From Sipunculus nudus (taxonomy: Eukaryota; Annelida; Sipuncula; Golfingiida; Sipunculidae), in contig CM049315.1 of assembly GCA_026874595.1 (NCBI GenBank), positions 3,158,664 through 3,222,663 on the forward strand: a stretch of DNA of 64,000 bases, written 5' to 3'. The notes beneath the pieces were generated by a model. The model saw only the letters and a program-made list of their open reading frames with translations. It did no database searches and was not told the DNA's origin. The position numbers and the translations under genes were made by a program. The first letter of the stretch is position 1. The number at the start of each line of letters is the position of its first letter. Shown here piece after piece: positions 46,343 through 57,884 of the stretch.

Positions 46343-47731
46343 AATGTTTTAAGTGTGTGTTCTATTCCTTTTAATGTAACCAACCCTCGCAACTGTTTTG
46401 CTCCATCTCCAGTCAATTTCGGAACTTTTTCCTGCTTCAGAAACTATATATACTAGCTGCACATTCATATATTTGTTGGGGTATAAAGAGGCTAAAAGTA
46501 GGATGCTACCTTCTTAAGTGTATTTTATGTCCATTGTTTCACTGAATCTTTATTCTTTTAATTTTGTTATACATTTCCTTATATCATTTCTTCTATATAA
46601 ATTAAAATATATATATATATAACATATATGTATTTTGTTTTCTTTGTTCCCATCCCCAATCCACCCTACTTTACCCCTATAGTCATTATACATTCAACTT
46701 TATCTTGATAAATTTCAGTCAGTTCCTGCACCAATTCATATTGTGCTATTCTGTCAGTATTATACTCCATGTTATGAAGACTTCCACTTAACAGTGTTCC
46801 TCTTTCTTAATACATTCATCCCATTTATGTGCTAAGTCTTCAGTGCATATTTTCTATTTGGTTTTTCTACATCAATATCTGATTGTTCATATGCCATATA
46901 AATTCTTATTATTCAATTACATCTGCCTAATTCTGTCAATAAATTTCCAATAAATTATCCTCTTTGCTTTTATCTTGTAGAGTTAAAGCTCCGAATACCA
47001 TGGATTTATTTGAATGAAATACAGGTATAAAATTGTCAAATATGTCAATCTATCTTGTAAAACTTTTTTATATTAAACACCACTGGCTCTTAAACTCTTC
47101 TCCATTTGAACCTTTTTCCTTCTCTTTTTTTCTGGAAAATTATACCGTGTTTTTATATTATTTATTTCTTTAATTACATTTTCCTTTTTTTTATTAATAT
47201 CTGTTGATCCCTTCCTGTATTCACTTAGCGCAATTTTCTCATCTCCAACAACATAATGCTGCAGTGTTCATTTTGATTTGCAAACCAAACACCATTAAAT
47301 GAAGCCTGGATGTTTATATACAGTATATATACACACAATATACAATACAGAAGCGTGCTTTGTTACCTTTACTATTACAACTCTACTTTCTTCATATATC
47401 AATAAATCTCTCAATTTCTTCCAAGCAATAATATTACCCCACATAAATCGTTTGAATAATGAATATTAATAAATGGCTTCCCAATTCACGTATCCATCGA
47501 TTCTCGTCTTTTGCAGTATAGGTTTTCTTGTGATAATCCTATATCAACTTTACTTTTCCTAATCCAACTATATATACCAGGGCATTGTTTTTTGTTTTTG
47601 TTTTCTTCTTTAACCTCACACGTTCATAGAAATAACTCTTAATCAATCATGAGTCATTTACTATTTTTAGTATTGAAATTACAATCGTAACAAGGACATG
47701 TTACTAAACACTGAGATACACGACCTATGAA

Positions 47732-47734
<3 letters not shown>

Positions 47735-47764
<30 letters not shown>
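47735..47764. repeat. (TA)n microsatellite
   Basis: About 15 TA units. Confidence 0.9.
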
Positions 47765-47767
<3 letters not shown>

Positions 47768-48171
47768 CTTCATTTTGCATTGAGCACTTTAGCTGAAACT
47801 GATGCAATTACTGTTATTATATATATATGTATATATGTATAAAATAAATCCTAACCCTGTCAAATCTCAATATTTGGTTATTCTGACGTGCGGTGCATGT
47901 TTACTGAATGAAGGCGGCATGGTGTGGCTAATTTTAGCTCGCTTCAAGTACAGTATACTTTACTAAACCTTTGGTGATTCAATACTCCTGAAACCATTTT
48001 TTTTATTATTTTTTTTTTAAATTTTTTTAATACGTATTATATCTCTCTTCTCATGATAGTACGACTATAATTCAACGCAAAACATATATATAATATTTAC
48101 GTTATTCACAGCTGCTCGAATCCTCACCTCGGAATCACCACGCAAGAAAACACCAGACATACGCTGCATGC

Positions 48172-48226
48172 CCCCCCCCCCGGCCTCCATTTATAACCCC
48201 CCCCCCCCCCACACACACACACACAC
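48172..48226. repeat. Poly-C tracts and (CA)n
   Basis: Two C-runs separated by GGCCTCCATTTATAA, the second passing into CA repeats. Confidence 0.9.
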
Positions 48227-48570
48227 TATAGATAGTTTCTTATAAAGACCCTTTAAAATTATTAAAAATAAATGCCCTGTTCCCACCAACACCAGCCCCA
48301 CGCCTCGATCCCCGATTTAATATGAACGGACGTGCAACAAGACTTCGCTTTCAGATATAGATCGGGATTCAAGAAATATATAAGTTCCTTAGAGAACTAT
48401 AAAGAATAATTGAAACTGACCATTATATAAATGTTAATCATTCATACTTGCAGTTCATATTACTTATAAGACAATGCATTTTCGTTATCTGGATGAAGTA
48501 GATGATGTTATTGATAAAGCATCGCAACAGCCATTGCCGTACACAGTACAAATCATAGAACATTCAATCG

Positions 48571-48584
48571 CCACCAGGTGGCAG
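48571..48584 (+). promoter_or_regulatory. CTCF-consensus site
   Basis: CCACCAGGTGGCAG matches the core CTCF consensus CCASYAGRKGGCRS at every position, followed by CACTG. CTCF is present across bilaterians. Occupancy cannot be judged from sequence. Confidence 0.45.
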
Positions 48585-50210
48585 CACTGTCGTAGCTAGT
48601 GCGCTTCAGTATATAAAACAGCAGCTAAAATAAATCTTTAAAAAAATATTGTTAAGAAAAGAATGACAGCTATTATAAACCGGTCTCCATCAGTGTGTGG
48701 TCTTTATAAGTACGTACGACGTCACGACTGATATGCCCATGGAACAAATTCTCGAACTAAGCATGCTGATATATTGATTTCTACCTCCGATTTCGAAGAG
48801 TAATGCAAGAAATATAAATTGTAATAGAATAATAATCGTAATAGAACGTCATGTAAAAGATATGTTACCGTCACATTAAATATACATGACTTCCCAGAGT
48901 TATTCCGTGACATAAATTTGTCCGAATAGCTTTGAGAATGGGTCAAATATTTACAAGGAAAATCACAACTCTGACTGGGAAAAGTAATATGACCACTCTA
49001 ATCTTGTTATTTTATCATTGCTTTCATCAATCGTATTAATAAGATTGTGACACCCCTTTTTGTACCTCAACCAGGATGAAAATATGCTGTCCCCTGGGTT
49101 CGTGGATTCGTTTGTCTGTTGCATACTTTACGTAAAATGTTTAGATCAGATTGTGATGCTATTTTGTGGATGATTGGGGTAACACCCAAGGAACAATCCA
49201 TTACATCTTCGAGGTAATCTGGGTCACATTGATATATTTTTAATACAAAGCATTATATACCCTTGTGACGCAAGGCGACATTTGGACCATCCCGTCCATG
49301 GCTATTAACACCAGCTTTTGTTAAGCAACTGAAAAGGTGAACCCGTGACACTGAAGCGTCCAAAGGTTGTGCAAAACATTAAGGCTTAATCATGAGGGGG
49401 TCCTGGAGGGGCATGGCACATGACAACACACATCTAGTTTGCGTGTGTGTTCCTCCAGAATCTTTTTTTTTTTAGAATACTGAGATGCACTGAAATTTGC
49501 GGCGCCTGATTTAGTAAATAGAGTAAAACTTTTAAAGTCCCCACTGGAGTTGTAACAACGATTTGTTGTGTAACATCTTTATGTTAATTACTTTGAAATA
49601 TTACGATATCTTACGGTATATTTAATGTGACAGTAACATATCAAACCGTTTGCTTACTCCAGTGCAGAAGTGTAAATAAGCTTTCACTGGGCGCGATGAG
49701 TGGCGGAAACCAAATATAGCTAGAAGTCGACCTGTTGGCCGTCAGCATAACAAAATAAGATATATAAACCTTCAAACATATGTTCCTCTAGACTTTCTGA
49801 TCTAATATTTCTTCTCCTTGTTTGGAAATCGTCGCGAGGGCGCAAGGTCAGGTCTCTGGCTGCCAACAGAGAACTCTGACTTAGGTATTGTATTGCATAT
49901 TCAAGTATAGGGAGTATAACCAGATGATTGTTTTTGACAATTTATTGTACATAAATATGGAGAATCATGTTTAGACATTAGCGTGAGAACTTTGGTTAGA
50001 GAGCATACGTGTCTCGTTTGATGTTAATTTCAGTACTTTTTAATTCCGTGTAAGCCGTCTCTATTTGGCGGTCTCTATAGTAACAATTGTTTGTTAAGGA
50101 TTTCAAAGGGCGAGCACCTGTTAAGTTTTGTTTTCTCAGGGTTTCGTCTCTGGAGGCGTGTCCATATTAATGTTCATTTTATTATTGGCAGTCGGCATAA
50201 TTAGGAGTGG

Positions 50211-50290
50211 TGATTGGCTAGAACACGGTCAGGACTTGTGACGTCAGCAAGCATATATAAGTCGTGATTAAGGAAAAATTTGCTTCAATT
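50211..50290 (+). promoter_or_regulatory. Core promoter with inverted CCAAT, CRE and TATA box
   Basis: GATTGGCT at 50212-50219, a perfect CRE TGACGTCA at 50239-50246 and a TATATAA box at 50254-50260 lie in order. They predict a start near 50284-50290. The TATA is eight bases from the CRE, a spacing seen in cAMP-responsive neuropeptide and immediate-early promoters. The transcript is unidentified; see the next entry. Confidence 0.55.
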
Positions 50291-50628
50291 GCCCGATCAG
50301 CCCGCCAGTTCGGTATTGCCTAACGATATCTGCAGTCTAGGGGCAGGTCTGAGATTATTTAAACCATTTATCCATTTATTTAAATCCTTTATGGTTTAGA
50401 TTGGTTGGCTCATTTTCATCTGAGCTAAAGTCATAGGCCTCATGGGTTCATTTTCATTAGCAATAATATATGTATTATCTCTATTAATTATCTGATTTTG
50501 GCTGAATACAAAAGTTTCCTAGCAAACCATCCCGAAACAGGGGCTTGATTTCTCCAAAAGTTCACCTGTTAAATACGTTTTAATGGTTCTTTGTGTGAAT
50601 AATAATAAATAAATGAAAAATGAAGGTG
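50285..50628 (+). other. Possible first exon driven by the CRE/TATA promoter
   Basis: From the predicted start, sequence runs to a donor GGTG|GTAAGAG at 50629. An ATG at 50613-50615 (MKNEG..) precedes the donor, with a TAA directly before it in frame. Earlier ATGs open only frames of up to 17 codons. If real, the protein begins at the very end of this exon and continues elsewhere; no matching second exon was found. Confidence 0.25.
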
Positions 50629-52509
50629 GTAAGAGACCGCAACCTCCGTTTAGATCCTGATCGAACTACTCAGTAACACAGAAAATGTCAGTCTGAGTTC
50701 GAGCACTCTATTCACGGGTATAGCTTACACCAATGGCTCTGGGTTAAGTCAGGGACTATGGAAACAACTATGTCAAAATGGAAAGAAAGAATTTGAATGG
50801 GGGAAAACATGATGATGATCAAGATTATCTCCCAATTTTAATGGTTTATCCCTAAACTGAATTGTTCCTATTCAGGGCCCGCACAAAATTTCAACAAAAT
50901 CTGTTCAGAACTTTTCTCATAAAATTATTCATAAACATTTATATAATAAAACTTACTTTTCGCCACCTAGGGAATGTATGTAATACTTAACGTGTCTACA
51001 CCAAAAAAACATAATTAACAGGAATAAACTCTGCACTTTAACTTGTTTCAACTGTCTTGTGACACGGATAACTAGAATAGTTTATTTTTACATATACACT
51101 CTAAGAACGAAAGGTGCTTCAAAGAACTCAATAGGGTTCTTTACGTTGTCACAAATATGGAACCCTATATGGTTCTTTAATTTTACCCTTTGATAGGGTT
51201 CTTTAAAACACCTCAAGGGTTCTTTAAAAGAACCCTATGATAGGGTTCTTTAAAACACTTTCAGGGTTCTTCAATAGAACCCTATGATAGGGTTCTTTAG
51301 AACACCTTCAGGGTTGCTTAAACAACTTTATATTATCTTGATCGTAGGGTTCATTAAAGAACCTTATAGAGCTTTGGGGCACCTTTAGGGTTCTTTAGAT
51401 CCCCCCCCCCTTTATTGCTGATTACAAAAATTGTTCATACTGATTTCATATTGATACTGAGTTCATACTGATAAACAATATCTTATACTGATATGGGGTC
51501 CAGACTACTGGATTAAAAAATCTATACAAATACCATAATATACATAAATAATATATTTATTTGCATTTATTTAAATATTGAAAATAATATATATTGAAGC
51601 ACAAGGATGCCTCTATACAAAACAGGTTACATTACACTTAATAAACATGTACATAATATAAGATTAAGAGGTAATCATACCATTTATTATCTCTTTTTCT
51701 TTCTATATATATATATATATATTAAAGATGAAAAGAAACATATATTTATGAATAAATCAATCAATTTCCTACAATTATCTATTCATATAACCTCTAAGAT
51801 CCTGTAAGGAATAAAGATCAGAATTTCAAACCTGATTGTTTCTAAAATGTCATGCTTGTCTTTGAATGTCATTAAATTTAAATTATTTTAAAATCTGCTA
51901 CATATTGTTTAAAAACACAAATATGTATATTCTATAAGTGGTGAAACTTTTACTGGAAGAATTATATATTACTGTCATCACGTTAGGTGGTATCATCATC
52001 ATATTAAAGCAATATATGCCGCATCTCTGGGTGTAATACTATATATATAGTATATTTGAAAAAGGAAGTCTTTTCAGTTTTAGCTTAATATATTGGCTAG
52101 TAGTTATTATTTTTCTGACTTACAGTCATACTCCATGTATATATCCAACCCATAAATGTCAGGATAAAAAAAAAGGATCTTTCATTAGAAACCACCCAAG
52201 GTCAACTTGAAGCTGGATGATGGTTGGCAATAAATGTAAGGTTCAATTTTAATGCTGTTCATTACCCTGTGTTTGTATATGTCTAACAGGATTATATTCT
52301 TTGCATGTGCTTACATAATCATTTTTAATCGTTTGTGCAAAAATGCAATCGATTTTGAAAGAAAACGACCAATCATCGATTTAATCGATTAATCGGCACA
52401 CCACTATAGGTAATAGGTCCATTAATGCGTTAGCTCTGTGTGCAGCCTCACAACAGATATAGGCAAAGCCCTAGAGCTTTTAAGTTCAAACACAAACTCC
52501 TCTAAAAAA

Positions 52510-54340
52510 GAAGAAGTCTTTCTCAGTGACTTCGGGCACAATAGGCCGCCATCACAAGGGCAATCCCCATCGGAAAGTATACGGAGCCGTCATCACAGGT
52601 GAGATTACAGCTACTGCCACCACGTGCAACTCGTCATCATGGAGTACATCCTGACCACCAGTGAACGTTAGTATTGGCATTGCGACGTTTCTTCCTGTAA
52701 CAGAAAATAGACATTCCAATATAAATAAAAGCTGCCATTATATACAGATTATTTTGAAGTAAACCCTGAAGTTGTCTATAGGTTACAGAAAAGTAAGTCT
52801 ATTTACATTAATTTTGTTATTTGTATATTAAAAGTATATGTTAAAACAGTCCCAGTGTTAGCGGCCCCGAGTATTTATTTTTTGCATTATAAATACGGAC
52901 AAAACCTGTTTTTGTAGCTCAGCATTGCAGAAAGTTTGGTGTGCCAAAATAGAGGAAAATATCCCCACAAACGATAGATAGATAGATGTAATAAAAATGT
53001 AAAGAGGCATGTTTCACTGAACCTCTGCCCCATGAAGTTAGTAATATTTATATTTCTTATTTAAAACAAAGGAACAACATAATTACCTTTTTATGGAGGA
53101 ACAGGGGGTCTTCATTTTCCCAAAAAAAGACCCGGGATCGTTAATATTGCAGCATTATTCTTCAAACCTGAAAAAATAACAACTGAATTTAGAGTTACAA
53201 GAATAACATGTTTGGTGTTGGATATACAGTATGACCCCAAACAGTGAAAAACTGAGCATGCTGAAGCCCAGTGTTTTGCCTTTCAGGGCACCGCGTGACC
53301 AGTGACTGTTTCTGTGGTTTCACAATCGAACGTATCTATACAGCCTAGCACTCAGGCACTGTAAGACTAACGTGTATACCCCATGCTGTGACCAGCTCCC
53401 ACTGATGGGCCGATGGCCACCTAATGGCGACTCATTTATCATTCCACATGTGCATGGTGTACACATTGCAACCTACATCTGGTATTACCATCGATATCAA
53501 CCGACCTTTATAAATGAACACATTTTAAAACGTACTTCCCCTAACCATAATAGTATAATAGAACATCGGTTATAGAACCTCTTGAATACACAGAACAAAT
53601 ACACGCACACACGCACACTCACACACATATGTATTTATATACATTATAACATATATATATTATACATATATATATGTTTATATATATATGCACAAACATA
53701 TTAACATAATTGCGTACACGAATATATGTAAATATACACTTCATATACACACACCCAACTTGTATATCCCCAAGCATTGGCCTATAAACGACGTATTGGA
53801 GAGGTTTGATAATTACACTGTCAAAAGGGAATCTATGCCCGGGCCATGTTGGAAACTTGCCTGGGGTACAGTAATACATCCACGATACTATAGTGCTGAC
53901 ACAAGCTGTGTATATACCCATTATATATATAAAAATCCTGTATATTATCCATGCTCTGTATACAAGTAAATCGTACACTTAAATGACATAATATAACATC
54001 TGTGTTACAAATAATCAAAACTGATTGTGTATCGTCAAAAACATATACTGCGCTTTTCTCACAGCGCTGCATCCCGATATATAACTAGCAACTTTAAAGC
54101 TCAATTAAGTGTTATAACTCATGTAGATGATATATAGCATTTCTTTCCAGATAGAGTAAACAAATATTCAGTGGGTAAAATATCAAACTCATAAACTTAC
54201 CTTATAGTCTTAATTCACTGTCTGTTTGTGACGTTACTGGCTTGCAGTACTTCAGCTGAACCTGGATCTGTCTCCACTGGTCAGCACTGGTCAGCACACT
54301 GTTCTAAATACCCGGCACTTGTAAGATTGGCGCGAAAGCG
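52510..54340 (-). other. Possible three-exon minus-strand transcript inside the TA-flanked element
   Basis: A donor ATAAG|GTAAGT ends an exon at 54201. An 81-base exon at 53167-53087 lies between a TTATTTTTTCAG acceptor and an AAAAAG|GTAATT donor. A third exon starts at 52694 after TTTTCTGTTACAG. An E2F-like TTTCGCGCC overlapping a CCAAT at 54325-54337 lies above. The only joined frame found starts in exon 2 (MKTPCSSIKRKKRR) and is 28 codons. Opposite-strand splice-like signals (CAG|GTGAGA near 52600) make the strand uncertain. Confidence 0.25.
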
Positions 54341-54611
54341 TATCAATTTACGATTAAGCAACGCCAGTGAGAGTCGTCGCCTCGTTTTTACATGAATGCA
54401 GCTGAAAAATGCTGTTTACACTACACGCCAATCGCACAGAAATGCTGAAAATTGTGAGAGACAAGTGATTGCCGTGTTGCGTAACCCTGGCTAAAGTCTG
54501 TCATATTTCCATTTTAAATGTATTGATAATGATTATTAATAATAAAAAAAAAAATAACAAGAGTACCAATTTTGGTTCAGATTGTATATCACTGCTGAAA
54601 AAGTATACACT

Positions 54612-54616
<5 letters not shown>

Positions 54617-54661
<45 letters not shown>

Positions 54662-54662
54662 C
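54617..54662. repeat. (TA)n microsatellite
   Basis: TA alternation passing into ACATATACATATATAC. Confidence 0.9.
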
Positions 54663-55269
54663 ATATATATACACCACCATACAATCTTTAATGGTCAAAA
54701 CTAATTCAGCTATGAATTACTTTACTAGACCAAAATTTCTAGTAAGAGTGACTGCATGCTTATTTAATTGAAAAAAATAACTTAAATTTCCTTAATCATA
54801 ATATCATGTAGATCTGTATTCGGACTACACTAATAATTATCAATACAACTATTTTAATACTTGAGTTCAACCTTTAAATTTAGACTCCTTTTTATCTCTA
54901 AGGAACGCCTTCTCTCTCGGGAGCGTTTAATTAGTCAGGTTATAGAATCACCTCTTAATATACCCTGTTTTACAAGAAGCACTTCCAAAGAACCCTCATG
55001 CCTCTCAAAGAACCCTAAATCATCCCAAAGAACCCACCTTCATTTAAAGAACCCTGTTTTGCCTAATAACACCCTAGAGTTCTTTACTTAACCCTGTGGT
55101 TCTTCAAAGAACCCTCAAAGAACCCTCAAGAACCCTTTTTTCTTAGAGTGTAACGACAAGAAATCATGAAAGAACAAATCATGTTTATCCCCTGCCTGTC
55201 ATAGAAGTAGCTGCAGCAAGGTTTTAAATATACCCGTTTGAGAAATTCGAGGGACACTTCTCAAAAGAA

Positions 55270-55505
55270 CTGATCAGTGTTATATGCTTGTGTGACCTTG
55301 AAAACTGCGGCAAGGTCATCCATGTTCGATTTTGACCTAGCCCTTCATAAAATGGATCTAATGGTGTGGGTATATATGATAATTGTGTGTTAATTTGTTT
55401 TCAAGTTACCGCGCTAACGCCATATTTCTGACGGACAGACGGGCGAGAAGACGGACGGACGCTCACATTTTCTCTGTTGACCGCCGACGGCGGAGGACAT
55501 AATCC
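55270..55505 (+). mobile_element. Dispersed repeat with GGAC run and CCGCCGACGGCGG tail
   Basis: TGTGACCTTGAAAACTG, AAGGTCATC and TTTTGACCTAG blocks are followed by GACGGACAGACGGGCGAG, GACGGACGGACGCTC and a GC hairpin CCGCC-GAC-GGCGG near 55481-55493. It is the same layout as the other tails, with a different hairpin sequence. Confidence 0.5.
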
Positions 55506-55509
55506 ATTT

Positions 55510-56800
55510 CCTCATGACAATAAGGTTCCGCTGCTCTCCTTGTATCTATGTAGAGCATCATTAATGTAACTCCACATGGTGCGATACCAGCTGAACTCTA
55601 CAGGGCAAGTGGCATTCTGTAGAAAAAAATTCCACAAAATAAAAAAAAATGTTCTGATATTATATATGACGTAGTATACATAATATTTAAACCTTTGAAA
55701 TTCGGGAGAAAATATGCTAATAATGTAATACCTAAATGTAAGGGGGGTTAACCACGCAACCCCCGGTCCATCTTTGTATGGTGAAATGATTTTTTTAGTT
55801 ATTCTGTAGTTATTTTTTTTTTTTAATTATGAACACTCAGTCGTTTTAAACTATACATGTAACTATTATTATCACTGTAATTTTTAAAATATTGTAGTCA
55901 ATAGTTTTTACATATATGTAACTGACTGACATATGTACATGTATAAGTGTTTCCATGTTCGATAGTCTTAGTCAGCACTTTGAAATCAACTAATATGATA
56001 AATTATCTAAATTGTATGCATGGTCTGCCATCTTGTTAAATGTGTTTCAAGGTCCACTATGGAAATAAGTAAACCTCACAAACGTAAGGTTACTTTTAAG
56101 TGCTCCTTTTTCATGGCTTTTAACACTTGCAGATTTTATGAATATAATTTTGATAGATTTATGTATATTTTATATTTATCCATTTTATTGTGATCTGTAT
56201 GTGTTTGTTGTTGTGAATAAAATATATCTAACCTAATCTAACCTAAAACACAAAACGCACATTTTTATGTATACAATTGTATCTATGTATACGCGTTCGG
56301 ATCTACAGCGAATACGCCATATATATATGCCTAAGCAGTTATGGAAAACCGGCTTAAGTGTTTCGTGATGTAAGGTTTTACGGTCCTTATATTATAAGTT
56401 ATAATGTAAATAACTGATCTCACGCAAGTCTGTGTTTGTGTTTACATCGGTTTATCATGCATTGCATGACAGTCCCTGTATCCGGACTTCAACAAGCGTG
56501 TCCTGTGGCATAAATCATAAACACGTGGGAGGTAAAAAAAGAATTAGTCATTTACATAGTTTTATAAAAGTGGGAAAGCATGATTCATTATAATTCTTAG
56601 AGACATTTGTGGGTTACGGTCTGATGTAACCTTCTTTGTATAGAGAAATGGGGATATCAGTTCCCATTACTCGGAAAAGATAACGTGTATTTTAACTATT
56701 TAAGTATCAAAAATTAGGCCCGAGTAGAAATGAATGCTATCAGGTCGTGGTTGAGTAAACAGCAAACTAAACAAGACTTATTCTCATTTAAATGCGGCTT
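55510..56800. other. No gene seen
   Basis: AT-rich with no recognised repeat or coding frame. Confidence 0.4.
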
Positions 56801-56849
56801 CCCACAAGTGTGTGGGTGAATATATGAATTCGTGCAACGTTATTGTATG

Positions 56850-57119
56850 CGACGTCACGGAACCCGGACAAGAGTGACATTTGTGAAGTCTGTACCTGAG
56901 GACGCCGTCTTTATGGGATCGGTGGTAGCTCGGCCGTTTTCAATCAGGGAGCCATTGAACTACACGGGTTAAGTGATTTGCCGCATGTTCTGACTAGATC
57001 GGACTGACCACTGTGTGTGGGGGTACACACCTTGATATTACTGAAGGTAATCGCCCACCTGGCTGGAGTGATAACCCTGTGTGGACAAATTAGGATCGAT
57101 ATTTTACCTTAAACAACAG
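56850..57119 (+). other. Possible untranslated first exon
   Basis: GCGACGTCACGG near 56848 (CRE-like) heads a GC-richer segment that ends at a donor AACAG|GTACGC at 57120. The first ATG (about 56914) opens only 19 codons. Promoter and exon are inferred from composition and one splice signal. Confidence 0.25.
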
Positions 57120-57857
57120 GTACGCATATTTCTCAATTGGTTCAAATTAGTTATATCTGTTAATGTGTTCTATAAGGTATACATGACAAATTAAGCAGAT
57201 ATATTTCCGTAGGATGTTACGTATTATTACGATGTATAAATGGGCAATTTAACATTTTTGAAATGTGCGGTTTCGTCGCACGCTCATAGTGTACGATTCA
57301 TGAGCTCAAACACAAACCGCTCTATAGGTCTACACGGGCCTATACAAGTGGAATATCGGTCACCTTATGGAATTGTCTCCATTTAGATGTATAAAACCAA
57401 ATAGTCAAATCTTGGTAAGTAATTACTTTATTTTCTAATTATAATAAATTATACAAGACTATCGAGCACATAATGACAGAGATATAATAAAATGAATAAT
57501 TATGTATAATTTAAACAAATTCTTTAAAATTGTGATTTTGAAGATATGTGGTGAGATTTTTAATCTGTTCCGTAAGTTTCACTCAAAATTTGATATAACT
57601 CAGTTTAAACCAGAAATATGGATTCTAAAGACATTCAAGTCTCCGCTATTCACTTTCGGCCAATATTCGGTCCTTATTCCCAGGTTTATTCATGCTTAAG
57701 AAGTTAGGTGACTGTAGATTTGTAGCTTTTCCTTGATGACGTCACTGGATATACTGGATCCGAAATACCCTGAAATTTCACAAGATTGCGTCAATGACTG
57801 CGTGAGTAATGTTGTTAACAAACACAGAAACACACATTTGCAAACGGGGATGAACGC

Positions 57858-57879
57858 ATACCCTCCTGCCGGAGGGTAT
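57858..57879. repeat. Perfect 9-bp-stem hairpin
   Basis: ATACCCTCC, loop TGCC, GGAGGGTAT. This hairpin type ends many molluscan GGAC-tailed repeats, so it is probably a solo tail. Confidence 0.7.
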
Positions 57880-57884
57880 ATAAC

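Larger units (their letters stand above)
46345..50160. other. Long stretch without a supported gene
   Basis: It contains a (TA)n tract at 47735-47764, poly-C and (CA)n at 48172-48226, and a CTCF-like site at 48571-48584. No spliced coding sequence was recognised. Confidence 0.4.
51095..55152. mobile_element. 4.05-kb TA-flanked element with AGGGTTCTT subterminal repeats
   Basis: CACTCTAAGAA at 51097-51107 and its inverse TTCTTAGAGTG ending 55150 are each flanked by TA. Inside, 51120-51400 carries many AGGGTTCTTTA and AAGAACCCTA copies, several forming hairpins. 54975-55137 carries the inverse array of AAAGAACCCT. No transposase frame was found in the interior. TA duplication and short ends leave the superfamily open. 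Confidence 0.75.

Noticed and set aside
53619-53978. 119-codon minus-strand frame
   Set aside because: Low-complexity Y/I/C-rich translation of TA- and CA-rich DNA inside a transposon; the plus strand is also open.
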